Below are positions 27,416-36,334 of a stretch of 63,978 nucleotides of DNA, in pieces. Position numbers and translations under genes: made by a program. Each line of letters opens with the position of its first letter. The stretch's first letter is position 1. The notes under the pieces are model-generated. The model saw nothing but the letters and a program-made list of their open reading frames with translations. It did no database searches and was not told the origin of the DNA. Source of the stretch: Gammaproteobacteria bacterium (GTDB taxonomy: Bacteria; Pseudomonadota; Gammaproteobacteria; Pseudomonadales; Pseudohongiellaceae); assembly GCA_030832825.1 (NCBI GenBank), contig JAURIJ010000012.1, positions 1-63,978 of the forward strand. Direction: 5' to 3'.

Positions 27416-28622
27416 CACCCAGTTGCGAGGCCCAGCGAATGCTTTCCCGGTAACTGCTCTCCAGCTCCCTCGCGCCGATATTCAATTTCGCCAGCGCAAC
27501 CCATTCGATGGTCTGCCAGTTGGCCTGTTCGTAGGCCACGACAGTCTTGAGCACTTGTCCTATGGCGCCGCTGCCGTTCATCAGGCCATCGACCACCACC
27601 TGTGACAGCGGCATGGAGGCGATGATTTCCTGCAGCTCGACATCAAAGAAGGCGTCCAGATTCGAGAGCAGTCCGGTAGTGAAGTAAGGGTCGCTACTGG
27701 CCGAATTGGTGAAGCACGCCGCCAATAACTGGCACATCTTCGCGCGTGTCATTGCGAGCACGGAAAGTGCATTGGGCTTGTCGGCCATGTTGCTCAGCGA
27801 AAGCAGCGTGGCCCAGCTCTTCACCTGGCGCAAGCCGAGCATGGAGACGGCGTGTTGCAGAGAGGTGATCTCGCGACGCCCCGAAAACGCTGCGGAATTG
27901 ACGAGCTTGATCAGCTTCACACTGAGCACAGGATCCTTGGCGATGATGCCTGCGATATTCGACAACTCGACATCCGGGTTCTGCAATTGGGCCAGCAGAT
28001 TCAGCACCACCAGTTTGCTGGCCGGCACCTTGCGACCCTTGACCTGTTCCGGCTTACTGAGGGAATAGCCCTGGAAGAGCTTGAACCCCAGGCCTTTGCA
28101 GAAGTGGAACATCTCGTGTCTTTCCACTTTCTCGGCGAGCAGCGTCACATTGAATGGCTTGAGAAGTTCGACGTGGCGCTTTATTTCGGCTCCATCGAAG
28201 GCGAGCACATCGATCTTGACTATGTCCGCGATATGAAGGGCGGTGTCCCACTTGCTGTCGTAAACGAAATCGTCGAGCGCGATGGTGTAGCCGGCTTCCT
28301 TGAGGGCCTTTAGGTTGCGATTGAGCTCCGCGTCCTCTTCCAGCGTTTCCAGCACCTCGATCACGAAGCGCTTGTTGTCAAAGGGCGGTGGGTTGATCAT
28401 CAGATTGCGCGTGAAATTGATGTAGGCGGGGTGGTTCTGCACCACATCGCTGAAGTCCATTTCATTGAAGGCATTGAGGAACACCTGCGATGTCGCGGAA
28501 TCGCCATCGAAGATGTTGGCCTGATTCGTGTTGTCGGCGCGGAACAGCAACTCGTAGGCCGCCACCTTGATGCTTTCGTCGAAGATCGATTGTGGGGCCA
28601 GAAGAATATGTTGCTCTGTCAT
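27396..28622 (-). CDS. EAL/HDOD (YuxH-type) signalling protein
   Basis: A 408-residue protein with an N-terminal EAL-like domain (about residues 1-190) and a C-terminal HDOD domain (about 200-395). The EAL motif is degenerate: relatives' E-A-L reads EVL in FVIEVLETLEED, and LDDF is kept in YTIALDDFVYD, so c-di-GMP hydrolysis is doubtful. The HDOD part includes LVNSAAFSGRREITSLQHAV. This YuxH architecture is usually regulatory. The start is ATG 28622, where homology begins (TEQHILLAPQ). Confidence 0.88.
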   Translation of the reverse strand: MTEQHILLAPQSIFDESIKVAAYELLFRADNTNQANIFDGDSATSQVFLNAFNEMDFSDVVQNHPAYINFTRNLMINPPPFDNKRFVIEVLETLEEDAELNRNLKALKEAGYTIALDDFVYDSKWDTALHIADIVKIDVLAFDGAEIKRHVELLKPFNVTLLAEKVERHEMFHFCKGLGFKLFQGYSLSKPEQVKGRKVPASKLVVLNLLAQLQNPDVELSNIAGIIAKDPVLSVKLIKLVNSAAFSGRREITSLQHAVSMLGLRQVKSWATLLSLSNMADKPNALSVLAMTRAKMCQLLAACFTNSASSDPYFTTGLLSNLDAFFDVELQEIIASMPLSQVVVDGLMNGSGAIGQVLKTVVAYEQANWQTIEWVALAKLNIGARELESSYRESIRWASQLGDVVGNA

Positions 28623-28654
28623 CACGAATCTCAGGGTGGGCGCAGCTCTTTGGC

Positions 28655-28683
28655 ATTGTAGCCGAACAGCCTGCTTTTGACAG
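28655..28683 (-). promoter_or_regulatory. Putative promoter for HDOD-tatD
   Basis: On the minus strand CTGTCA (28678-28683) and TACAAT (28655-28660) are separated by 17 bp, about 33 bp before the HDOD start. It overlaps a TTGACA on the opposite strand. Confidence 0.4.
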
Positions 28684-28715
28684 GGGCTTGAACCAAAATG
28701 CAATCAGTTGTGTGG

Positions 28716-28744
28716 TAGACCGCGCGCGGGTGCTTCGCCATAAT
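28716..28744 (+). promoter_or_regulatory. Putative promoter for ilvE
   Basis: TAGACC (28716-28721) and CATAAT (28739-28744) have a 17-bp spacer and lie about 67 bp before the ilvE GTG. An alternative is TTGACA at 28677-28682 with TGCAAT at 28699-28704. Confidence 0.4.
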
Positions 28745-28810
28745 ACCGCGCCATGCGTGAAGCAAGGCCATTTCCGGGCCAGCCACGAAACTTTCGCGAA
28801 GGTAATTGAA

Positions 28811-29860
28811 GTGAGTGATTCCAAGGCAAAGAAGGAGCTCAACTGGGCTGAACTGGGGTTTCAATACCGCCAGACTGACTTCCGGTTCAGTGCAACATAC
28901 AGTGACGGTGCCTGGTCTGCTGGCGAACTGCTGGAGTCTCCTCTGATTGCAGTGCATGAAGGTGCACCCGCGCTGCATTATGCCCAGCAGTGCTTTGAAG
29001 GCATGAAGGCACAGACCGCGCCGGATGGCCGCGTGCTGCTGTTCCGCCCGGAACTCAACAGCGAGCGCATGAACCAGACCGCCGAACGCCTGCTGATGCC
29101 GCAAGTGCCGCTCGAGCTGTTCCTGCGTGGTGTGGAACAGGCCGTGCGTGCCAACCATGCCTGGATTCCGCCCTATGGTTCCGGTGCTGCGCTGTATGTC
29201 CGGCCCATGCTGATCGGCGTGGGGGAGAACCTGGGGCTGCGTCCGGCAAAGACTTTCGAGTTCCGTGTGTTCGTGTCACCGGTCGGGCCTTACTACAAGA
29301 GCGCAGGGCTCGCCGTGATTTCGCTGGCGGTGTCCGACTTCGATCGCGCAGCACCGGCTGGAACGGGCGCCTTCAAGGCGGGCGCGAACTACGCCGGCGG
29401 CCTGCTGGCCACCCGCCATGCTCAGGCACTGGGCGCCAACGAGGCGCTGTATCTGGATTCAAAGACCCGCACGTATATAGATGAAGCAGGTTCCGCGAAC
29501 ATCGTTGTGGCCATGAAAGGCAATCGCCTCGTCTCGCCGAAGTCCAACGCAATTCTGCCCAGCGTCACCCGCCGCTCGGTGATGACCCTGGCCGAAGAGC
29601 AGATGAAGATGCAGGTGGAGAACCGCCCCATCGATCTGCGAGCCGAACTGGCCGAATTCGACGAAGTGGCCGCCTGCGGCACGGCCGCCGTGCTCTCGCC
29701 GGTCGGGAAAATCTGGGTGGACGGGGAGTGGCATGCGTTCTACGGCAACGGCGAAAAGGTCGGTCCCGTCATGCAGAATCTCTACGATCTGCTGGTCGGT
29801 ATTCAGCGCGGTGAGCTCGCCGACGTTCACGGCTGGACCCGCGAAGTGCGTATCGACTAG
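28811..29860 (+). CDS. ilvE: Branched-chain amino acid aminotransferase
   Basis: PLP fold-type IV transaminase that carries out the last step of leucine, isoleucine and valine synthesis. The likely PLP lysine is Lys189 in GAFKAGANYAGG. The signature region YIDEAGSANIVV and the arginine-containing VRPMLIGVGENLGL are present. GTG at 28811 is taken as the start because GAAGGT lies 8 nt upstream and homology begins soon after; it gives 349 residues. Confidence 0.94.
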   Translation: MSDSKAKKELNWAELGFQYRQTDFRFSATYSDGAWSAGELLESPLIAVHEGAPALHYAQQCFEGMKAQTAPDGRVLLFRPELNSERMNQTAERLLMPQVPLELFLRGVEQAVRANHAWIPPYGSGAALYVRPMLIGVGENLGLRPAKTFEFRVFVSPVGPYYKSAGLAVISLAVSDFDRAAPAGTGAFKAGANYAGGLLATRHAQALGANEALYLDSKTRTYIDEAGSANIVVAMKGNRLVSPKSNAILPSVTRRSVMTLAEEQMKMQVENRPIDLRAELAEFDEVAACGTAAVLSPVGKIWVDGEWHAFYGNGEKVGPVMQNLYDLLVGIQRGELADVHGWTREVRID

Positions 29861-29938
29861 CCACCGCGACGGCGGATTTCAGGCTGTGGCTCGCTTGAAT
29901 TCCGCCCGGCTTGCCGTCGCAAACCGGCAAACTAAGGC

Positions 29939-29967
29939 TTGACCCTCACGCAGCCACCCCTTATATA
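29939..29967 (+). promoter_or_regulatory. Sigma-70 promoter for topA
   Basis: TTGACC (29939-29944) and TATATA (29962-29967) with a 17-bp spacer, about 90 bp before the topA start codon. This is one of the best promoter matches in the window. Confidence 0.7.
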
Positions 29968-30057
29968 TGTCGCCTTCTTTCAAACCCGGCAGCTCGAATA
30001 TTGTGCAGCGCGGGCTCCTTCCACCCCCCGCGCAGTAATCAGGAACCGTTACAAGCA

Positions 30058-32679
30058 ATGAGCAAATCGTTGGTGATAGTGGAATCGCCTGCCAAGGCCA
30101 AGACCATCAACAAGTATCTTGGCAAGGAATTCGTCGTCAAATCGAGCGTAGGGCATATCCGGGATCTGCCGTCCGGCGGCAACAGTCAAGCGGTCGACAC
30201 CAAGGAGCGCGCCAAGGCCGCTGCAGCGACGCGCAAGCTCAGCGCCGATGACAAGGTACTGCACAAGCAAGCCAAGGCGCGCGAGCAACTGGTGGCGCGC
30301 ATGGGCGTGGACCCTGAGCGCAACTGGGCCGCGAAATACGAGATTCTTCCTGGCAAGGAAAAAGTGGTCGCCGATTTGCGCAAGCTGGCCAAGGATGCTG
30401 ATGTCATCTATCTCGCAACGGACTTGGATAGAGAAGGGGAAGCCATCGCCTGGCACCTGAAGGAGTCCATTGGCGGCGACGCCTCGCGCTACAAGCGGGT
30501 GGTGTTCAACGAGATCACCAAGAAAGCCATCAACGAAGCGTTCTCGCACCCTGGCGAACTCGACATGAAATACGTGCAGGCCCAGCAGGCCCGCCGGTTC
30601 CTCGATCGTGTGGTGGGCTTCATGGTCTCACCGCTGCTGTGGGCAAAGGTCGCACGCGGTCTGTCTGCGGGGCGAGTTCAATCCGTGGCCGTGCGGCTCA
30701 TCGTGGAGCGCGAGCGCGAGATCCGGGCCTTTGTGCCCGAAGAGTACTGGGAAGTCTTTGCCGATGTGCACACGGCAAAGCGCGAGGCCTTGCGCTTCGC
30801 GGTGACCAGGCAGCATGACGAGACCTTCCGTCCCGTCAGCAAGGCGCAGACCGATGCCGCATTGCAACTGCTGCACAAAGCGTCCTATGTCGTTTCGCGG
30901 CGTGAGGACAAGCCCACGTCGTCCAAGCCGAAGGCACCCCTGATCACGTCCACGCTGCAGCAGGCTGCCAGCACGCGGCTCGGCTTCGGCGTGAAGAAGA
31001 CCATGACGCTGGCTCAGCGTCTGTACGAGGCCGGCTACATCACCTACATGCGTACAGATTCGACGCACCTGAGCGACGACGCGCTGAGCATGTGCCGTGA
31101 CTACATCACGAAAAAGTTTGGCGCGCGTTACCTGCCCGAGCAGCCGGTGCGCTACAGCGCGCGGGAAGGGGCGCAGGAAGCGCACGAGGCCATTCGCCCC
31201 ACCGATGTGAACACCTCCAGCAACGATCTGCAGAACATGGAACGTGACGCCGAGCGTCTCTACGCCTTGATCTGGCAGCATTTCGTCGCCTCCCAGATGC
31301 CGCCGGCCCAGTACCTGAGCAGCCTCGTGGCGGTGACCGCCGGCGAGTTCGAGCTGCGCACCAAGGGCCGCATCATGCAGTTCGACGGCTATCAGCGCGT
31401 CCTCGCCACCAAGGAAGAGGATGTCGTGCTGCCTGCCGTGCAGGTAGGCGATACCCTGAACCTGCAGGCGCTCAATTCGCAGCAGTTCTTCACCAAGCCC
31501 GCCGCGCGTTACACCGAGGCCAGTCTGGTGAAGGAACTGGAGAAGCGCGGCATCGGCCGTCCTTCCACCTATGCGGCCATCATCTCCACCATTCAGGAGC
31601 GCGGCTACGTCAAGGTGGAGAGCCGACGCTTCTACGCCCAGAAGATGGGGGACATCGTCGCCGAACGCCTGCTGGAAAGCTTCACGGAGCTGATGGACTA
31701 CGACTTCACCGCCAAGATGGAGGACGATCTGGACAAGGTTGCCACCGGCGCCCTGGACTGGAAGCAGGTCCTCAACACCTTCTACAAGGATTTCAGGCAG
31801 CAGCTGGAAGTCGCCTCTTCCGACGACGCAGACGGCATGCGCAGCAACAAGCCGACGGACACCGACATTCCCTGTCCGAAGTGCAACCGCCCCATGCAGA
31901 TTCGCACGGCCTCCACCGGCGTGTTCCTGGGCTGTTCCGGTTATGCACTGCCACCCAAGGAGCGCTGCAAGTCCACGATCAATCTGACGCCTGGCGAGGA
32001 AGCCATCAGCACGGACAATGCCGAGGAGGCCGAAGCGGCCGAGAACGAGCTGCTGCGCCACCGCAAGCGCTGCCCCAAGTGCAATGCTGCCATGGACAGC
32101 TATCTGATCGACGAGCGCCGCAAGCTGCACATCTGCGGCAACAACCCGGATTGTTCCGGTTTCGTGGTGGAAGACGGCGGTTTCAAGATTCGCGGCTATG
32201 AAGGGCCGGTGATCGACTGTGACAAGTGCGGCTCGCAGATGCAGCTCAAGTCAGGGCGTTTCGGCAAGTATTTCGGCTGCACCAGCGAAGACTGCAAGAA
32301 CACCCGCAAGCTTTTGCGCAGCGGGCAGGCCGCTCCGCCCAAGGTGGCGCCAGTGGTGATGCCGGAATTGCGCTGCGACAAGGTGGACGACCACTACGTG
32401 CTGCGCGATGGCGCGGCAGGCCTGTTCCTGGCCGCCAGCAAATTTCCCAAGAACCGGGAAACCCGTGCGCCGCTGGTGGCCGAATTGCTGCCGCATCGCG
32501 ATGAGCTGGACGAGAAGCACCACTATCTGCTCACGGCGCCGGTGAAAGATCCGCAGGGCAACATGGCGGTCATTCGCTACAGCCGCAAAACGGCTGAACA
32601 GTACGTGCAGTCGGAGATTGCCGGCAAACCCTCGGGCTGGAAGGCCTTCTATCGGCAGGGGCGCTGGGTCGAGGAGTAG
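30058..32679 (+). CDS. topA: DNA topoisomerase I
   Basis: Type IA topoisomerase that relaxes negative supercoils. The Toprim start is [19 protein letters not shown], with the acidic DLDREGEA motif. The catalytic tyrosine is Tyr330 in [12 protein letters not shown]-terminal zinc ribbons are seen as [16 protein letters not shown] and CDKCGSQM, each followed by a second cysteine pair. The ATG at 30058 begins the homology; from there the protein is 873 residues, the family's usual size. It is convergent with lexA. Confidence 0.97.
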   Translation: MSKSLVIVESPAKAKTINKYLGKEFVVKSSVGHIRDLPSGGNSQAVDTKERAKAAAATRKLSADDKVLHKQAKAREQLVARMGVDPERNWAAKYEILPGKEKVVADLRKLAKDADVIYLATDLDREGEAIAWHLKESIGGDASRYKRVVFNEITKKAINEAFSHPGELDMKYVQAQQARRFLDRVVGFMVSPLLWAKVARGLSAGRVQSVAVRLIVEREREIRAFVPEEYWEVFADVHTAKREALRFAVTRQHDETFRPVSKAQTDAALQLLHKASYVVSRREDKPTSSKPKAPLITSTLQQAASTRLGFGVKKTMTLAQRLYEAGYITYMRTDSTHLSDDALSMCRDYITKKFGARYLPEQPVRYSAREGAQEAHEAIRPTDVNTSSNDLQNMERDAERLYALIWQHFVASQMPPAQYLSSLVAVTAGEFELRTKGRIMQFDGYQRVLATKEEDVVLPAVQVGDTLNLQALNSQQFFTKPAARYTEASLVKELEKRGIGRPSTYAAIISTIQERGYVKVESRRFYAQKMGDIVAERLLESFTELMDYDFTAKMEDDLDKVATGALDWKQVLNTFYKDFRQQLEVASSDDADGMRSNKPTDTDIPCPKCNRPMQIRTASTGVFLGCSGYALPPKERCKSTINLTPGEEAISTDNAEEAEAAENELLRHRKRCPKCNAAMDSYLIDERRKLHICGNNPDCSGFVVEDGGFKIRGYEGPVIDCDKCGSQMQLKSGRFGKYFGCTSEDCKNTRKLLRSGQAAPPKVAPVVMPELRCDKVDDHYVLRDGAAGLFLAASKFPKNRETRAPLVAELLPHRDELDEKHHYLLTAPVKDPQGNMAVIRYSRKTAEQYVQSEIAGKPSGWKAFYRQGRWVEE

Positions 32680-32683
32680 GGCG

Positions 32684-32709
32684 CAGGCAGCGCGTGAGTG
32701 CGCTGCCTG
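32684..32709. terminator. Bidirectional hairpin between topA and lexA
   Basis: A perfect 10-bp stem (CAGGCAGCGC/GCGCTGCCTG) with a 6-nt loop lies 5 bp after topA and 10 bp from the lexA stop. It lacks a T tract, so the terminator call rests on its position between convergent genes and on stem strength. Confidence 0.55.
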
Positions 32710-32718
32710 GCTATGCCG

Positions 32719-33333
32719 TCAGGCATTGAGCGAGCGACGGATGACGCCCACGCTGATGCCTTCGATCATGAATTGCCGCTCCCGCAAATCCACTTCAATT
32801 GGCGGAAAATCTTCATTTTCTGCAATGAGTTGCAGCGAGAACTTGCTGTTGCCTCTCAGCAGTCTTTTCACCGTCACCTCGTCGTCGATGCGTGCCACCA
32901 CGATATCGCCGTCGCGCGCCTGCTCCGTCTTGTGCACGGCCAGCAGGTCCCCGTCGTGAATGCCGATGTTGATCATGCTGTCTCCCTTCACCGTGAGCAG
33001 GAAGTCCGCCCGGGGCGAGAAGAAGTCCGCTGGGATGGTGCAATAGTCCTCGATGCTTTCCACCGCAAGGATGGGGCTGCCTGCCGCCACTCGGCCCACG
33101 ATGGGCAGGCCGTGCTGCTCCTGCGCGGTCAGGCGGATGCCGCGTGAGGTGCCGGGCAGCATCTCGATGGCCTGCTTGCGCTCGAGGGCGCGCAGATGCT
33201 CTTCCGCCGCATTGGGCGACTTGAAGCCCATCTTGCGGGCGATTTCCGAGCGGGTAGGGGGATAGCCCGTTTCCTGCTGATAGTCCCGGATGAACGCCAG
33301 AATTTCAGCCTGGCGCGGCGTGAGCTTGATCAT
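32719..33333 (-). CDS. lexA: LexA SOS repressor
   Basis: LexA represses DNA-damage genes and self-cleaves on RecA filaments. The 204-residue protein has the N-terminal winged helix ([20 protein letters not shown], then [13 protein letters not shown]), the Ala-Gly cleavage site in [10 protein letters not shown], the catalytic serine in [13 protein letters not shown] and the lysine in DDEVTVKRL. It is controlled by its own SOS box at 33363-33378. No sulA-like gene follows it, unlike in Pseudomonas; topA converges instead. Confidence 0.97.
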   Translation of the reverse strand: MIKLTPRQAEILAFIRDYQQETGYPPTRSEIARKMGFKSPNAAEEHLRALERKQAIEMLPGTSRGIRLTAQEQHGLPIVGRVAAGSPILAVESIEDYCTIPADFFSPRADFLLTVKGDSMINIGIHDGDLLAVHKTEQARDGDIVVARIDDEVTVKRLLRGNSKFSLQLIAENEDFPPIEVDLRERQFMIEGISVGVIRRSLNA

Positions 33334-33362
33334 GGCAGTGGCACCTGTGGTGGGCGAATGTG

Positions 33363-33378
33363 CTGTAAGTATATACAG
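33363..33378 (-). promoter_or_regulatory. LexA (SOS) box
   Basis: CTGTAAGTATATACAG fits the CTGT-N8-ACAG consensus with an AT-rich centre, 30 bp before lexA. It overlaps the lexA -10 (TATACT on the minus strand, 33368-33373). Confidence 0.88.
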
Positions 33379-33395
33379 GGTTCCCGGGATGACAA
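33368..33395 (-). promoter_or_regulatory. lexA promoter
   Basis: On the minus strand TTGTCA (33390-33395) and TATACT (33368-33373) are spaced 16 bp. The SOS box covers the -10, so LexA binding would block RNA polymerase. Confidence 0.7.
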
Positions 33396-33400
33396 GTGCT

Positions 33401-33429
33401 TTGCCGCTCCCGGGCTAATTTGTGATAAT
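33401..33429 (+). promoter_or_regulatory. nagZ-hpt promoter
   Basis: TTGCCG (33401-33406) and GATAAT (33424-33429) have a 17-bp spacer, and the -10 is extended by TGT just before it. It is divergent from the lexA promoter, with the -35 elements 5 bp apart. Confidence 0.65.
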
Positions 33430-33515
33430 CGCGCGGCCTGATTTCCACGCCCGAGTTGTTCACTCATGGCCCATTTCGCTTGCTTCAGCGCTGGCCTCGG
33501 AGGCCCTTGCCCGAC

Positions 33516-34556
33516 ATGACAAAACCGCCTGCCCTTGTTGATCCCGGAGTGCTGATGCTCGATTTGGCCGGGCTGGAACTCACGCCGCAGGAGTGCGAGC
33601 TGCTGCGTGACCCGCATGTCGGTGGCGTGATCCTGTTTGCGCGCAATGTGGCCAGCGCGGCACAGGTTCGGGCGCTGAACGACGCCATCCGGGCCTGCAA
33701 TCCGGCGCTGCTGATCGCCGTGGATCAGGAAGGCGGGCGTGTCCAGCGTCTGCGCGAGGGCTATACCCGGCTGCCGCCCATGCGGGTGTTTGCCGCGCAG
33801 TGGGAGCGTGAACCCGCGCTGGCCGAAGGCCATGCACGCGAATGCGGCTGGCTGATGGCGGCCGAGATGCTCAGCGCCGGATTCGACTTCAGTTTCGCCC
33901 CCGTGCTCGATCTGGATGCCGGCGTCAGCGCCGTGATCGGGGATCGCTCCTTCGGCCGTGCTCCGGAGCAGGTGGCCGGTCTGGCCGGCGCCTTCATGCG
34001 CGGCATGCGGGAGGCCGGCATGGCCACCACGGGCAAGCATTTCCCGGGTCATGGCAGCGTGAGCGCCGATTCCCATACCGATATTCCGGTGGATCCACGC
34101 CCTCTGGCGCTCATTCGGGAGCAGGATCTGCGTCCGTTTGCCGCCTGTCTGCCCTATATGGACGCCGTCATGCCCGCCCATGTCATCTACGAGCAGGCCG
34201 ACGCACGCTGTGCCGGCTTCTCGCCGTTCTGGCTGCAGACGGTGCTGCGTGGCGAGCTCGGCTTCACGGGCGTCATCTTCAGCGATGACCTCGCCATGGC
34301 GGGTGCCGCCACGGCTGGCGGCATCGAGGCGCGAGTCGACGCCGCACTCGACGCCGGCTGCGACATGGTGCTGGTCTGCAATGATCGTGAGATGGCCCTG
34401 GCAGCTCTGGCGCATCTGCGCACGCGGCAGCAGCCTGCCAGTGCGAGGCTTGCCCGCATGCGCCGCCGCCACGACCAGGAGCGCGAGGCCTTGCTGGCGT
34501 CGGCGCGCTGGCAGAAGGCCCGCGCCACGATCGACGCGCTGGGGGGGCAGGCATGA
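33516..34556 (+). CDS. nagZ: Beta-N-acetylhexosaminidase
   Basis: NagZ is a cytoplasmic GH3 enzyme of cell-wall recycling, releasing GlcNAc from anhydro-muropeptides. Key motifs are AVDQEGGRVQRL, KHFPGHG with its catalytic histidine, and the nucleophile-aspartate region VIFSDDLAMAGA. From ATG 33516 (GGAGG about 12 nt upstream) the protein is 346 residues, matching the family. hpt overlaps its end as ATGA. Confidence 0.95.
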   Translation: MTKPPALVDPGVLMLDLAGLELTPQECELLRDPHVGGVILFARNVASAAQVRALNDAIRACNPALLIAVDQEGGRVQRLREGYTRLPPMRVFAAQWEREPALAEGHARECGWLMAAEMLSAGFDFSFAPVLDLDAGVSAVIGDRSFGRAPEQVAGLAGAFMRGMREAGMATTGKHFPGHGSVSADSHTDIPVDPRPLALIREQDLRPFAACLPYMDAVMPAHVIYEQADARCAGFSPFWLQTVLRGELGFTGVIFSDDLAMAGAATAGGIEARVDAALDAGCDMVLVCNDREMALAALAHLRTRQQPASARLARMRRRHDQEREALLASARWQKARATIDALGGQA

Positions 34557-35101
34557 TCGAGGAAATCAACCGGGTCATGGCCGAGGCGGATTGCCTGGCC
34601 GACGAGGCGTGCCTGCAGAGCATTCTGGACACCATGGCCGCGCAGTTGCGCGAGCGCGTGGCACACAGTCGGCCCGTGCTGCTGTGCGTGCTCAACGGCG
34701 GCCTGATCCTCACGGGCGCGCTGCTGCCACGGCTGCAGTTCCCGCTGCAACTGGACTATCTGCACGCCACGCGCTACCGCGAGCGACTGAGCGGGGCAGA
34801 CCTGCAGTGGAAGGCCATGCCAACGCTGTCGCTGCAGGGGCGGGTGGTGGTGCTGCTGGATGACATCCTCGATGAAGGCGACACCCTGGTGGGCATCCGC
34901 GAGTATTGCCTGGCGCAAGGGGCAGCGCAGGTGCTGACCGTGGTGCTGGTGGACAAGAATCACGAGCGCCGGCACCCGGCCCTGCCGCGCGCCGACGTCA
35001 CGGGGATGGATGCCCCGGATCGCTACCTCTTCGGTTATGGCATGGATTACAAGGGCTGGCTGCGCAATGCGCCCGGCATCTACGCCGTGGCTCAGTCCTG
35101 A
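34553..35101 (+). CDS. Hypoxanthine-guanine phosphoribosyltransferase
   Basis: A 182-residue purine-salvage phosphoribosyltransferase transferring ribose-phosphate from PRPP to hypoxanthine or guanine. The PRPP loop reads VVVLLDDILDEGDTL, and the purine-site FGYGMDYKGWLRN ends the protein. Linkage to nagZ is as in several gammaproteobacteria. Its end overlaps the convergent mnmH gene by 10 bp. The exact base preference cannot be told from sequence. Confidence 0.9.
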   Translation: MIEEINRVMAEADCLADEACLQSILDTMAAQLRERVAHSRPVLLCVLNGGLILTGALLPRLQFPLQLDYLHATRYRERLSGADLQWKAMPTLSLQGRVVVLLDDILDEGDTLVGIREYCLAQGAAQVLTVVLVDKNHERRHPALPRADVTGMDAPDRYLFGYGMDYKGWLRNAPGIYAVAQS

Positions 35102-36249
35102 GTCGAGGCCGCCCAGGCAAGGAGCTCTGAACCGCTGCCCCGGAAGACCACACGGTCCAGGCGTTTCGCCAGCTGGTGGCGGTACATCGGATCGTAGTAA
35201 TCCTGCAGCAGACGCGTGATCCAGCGTCGATGTTCCTCTGTTGCCCCCGTGCGCTCCTGCACTGCAAGGGCATCCTCCATCAAGCGCCTCAGCTCGACAT
35301 GCTGCTCGCCGCCCAGACGGCGGGTGATGCGGTCGAGGCTGCCCAGCAGGTACTGGGCGAAGCGGGAGAAGGCGTGCTCCGGGTCGGCACGCTCGAAGTC
35401 GGCCAGATTGCTGCGGATGTAGTCATTGAGGATGGTGTCGGCGCGCACGTCCAGGGGCTCTTCGATCAGGGCGATGGGCGCCTGCTTCATGGCGCTGTAG
35501 AGCACGAAGGGCACCGACTGCGAGCCTATGGCGTGGCTTTCGTCCTCCAGCACCAGGCGGCCATTGCATTGGCGCTGCTCCAGGCGCAGCAGGTCGATGG
35601 CCAGGGCATTCTCGAAGTCGATCTGGCTGGGTTGGCCGCCAAGCAGGGCGCCGAAGGCCGAGCCGCGGTGTCGCGCATGGCCTTCCAGATCGACGCCCTC
35701 CGGCAGGCGACGCAGCAGATGGGTCTTGGCACAGCCCGTGGCGCCGGCGATCACCAGCAGCGGGCGTGCGTGGCTGGCCTGCTCGATGGTCTCCACCAGG
35801 AACTGACGCATGGCCTTGTAGCCGCCCGGCACACGCGGGCAGGGCGTGCCGGCCTCGGCCAGCCACTGCTGCACGATGGCCGAGCGCAGTCCGCCGCGAA
35901 AACAGTACAGCCAGGCGCCGGGATGGGCCTGCAGCCAGGCCTGCCAGCGTTCGATGCGCGCCTGCTTGATCTGGCCCTGCACCAGCCGGTGACCGAGCGC
36001 GATGGCGGCATCCTGACCTTCCTGCTTGTAGCAGGTGCCGATTCTTTGACGCTCGATGTCCTCGAGCAATGGGAGGTTCTCGGCGCAGGGAAACGCGCCG
36101 CGTGCGTATTCCACGGGGGCTCTGACGTCCATTAATGGAGTATTATTGAGCAGCAACGTGCGAAACAAATTCTGGTCTGCTTCTTGCAAAATTACGTTCC
36201 CCGAACCGTCAACGTGTTCAAGCTCCTGAAAGAGCGGCCGATATTGCAT
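35092..36249 (-). CDS. mnmH: tRNA 2-selenouridine synthase
   Basis: MnmH (SelU/YbbB) replaces sulfur with selenium at the wobble 2-thiouridine of some tRNAs, using selenophosphate and a geranylated intermediate. The N-terminal rhodanese domain has the catalytic cysteine in LYCFRGGLRS; LMDVRAPVEYARGAFP is the domain start. The C-terminal P-loop domain reads GATGCAKTHLL, where most proteins have GKT: the usual glycine before lysine is alanine. ATG 36249, with GAGG upstream, gives 385 residues. No selD or selA is in the window. Confidence 0.92.
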   Translation of the reverse strand: MQYRPLFQELEHVDGSGNVILQEADQNLFRTLLLNNTPLMDVRAPVEYARGAFPCAENLPLLEDIERQRIGTCYKQEGQDAAIALGHRLVQGQIKQARIERWQAWLQAHPGAWLYCFRGGLRSAIVQQWLAEAGTPCPRVPGGYKAMRQFLVETIEQASHARPLLVIAGATGCAKTHLLRRLPEGVDLEGHARHRGSAFGALLGGQPSQIDFENALAIDLLRLEQRQCNGRLVLEDESHAIGSQSVPFVLYSAMKQAPIALIEEPLDVRADTILNDYIRSNLADFERADPEHAFSRFAQYLLGSLDRITRRLGGEQHVELRRLMEDALAVQERTGATEEHRRWITRLLQDYYDPMYRHQLAKRLDRVVFRGSGSELLAWAASTQD

Positions 36250-36334
36250 GAATGGCACCTCAGGAACAAGGACGCAGTCCCGTTGCTCATAGACCCGGCA
36301 GCCCGAAAGGCCGGACATGGATAGATTGTGACTA

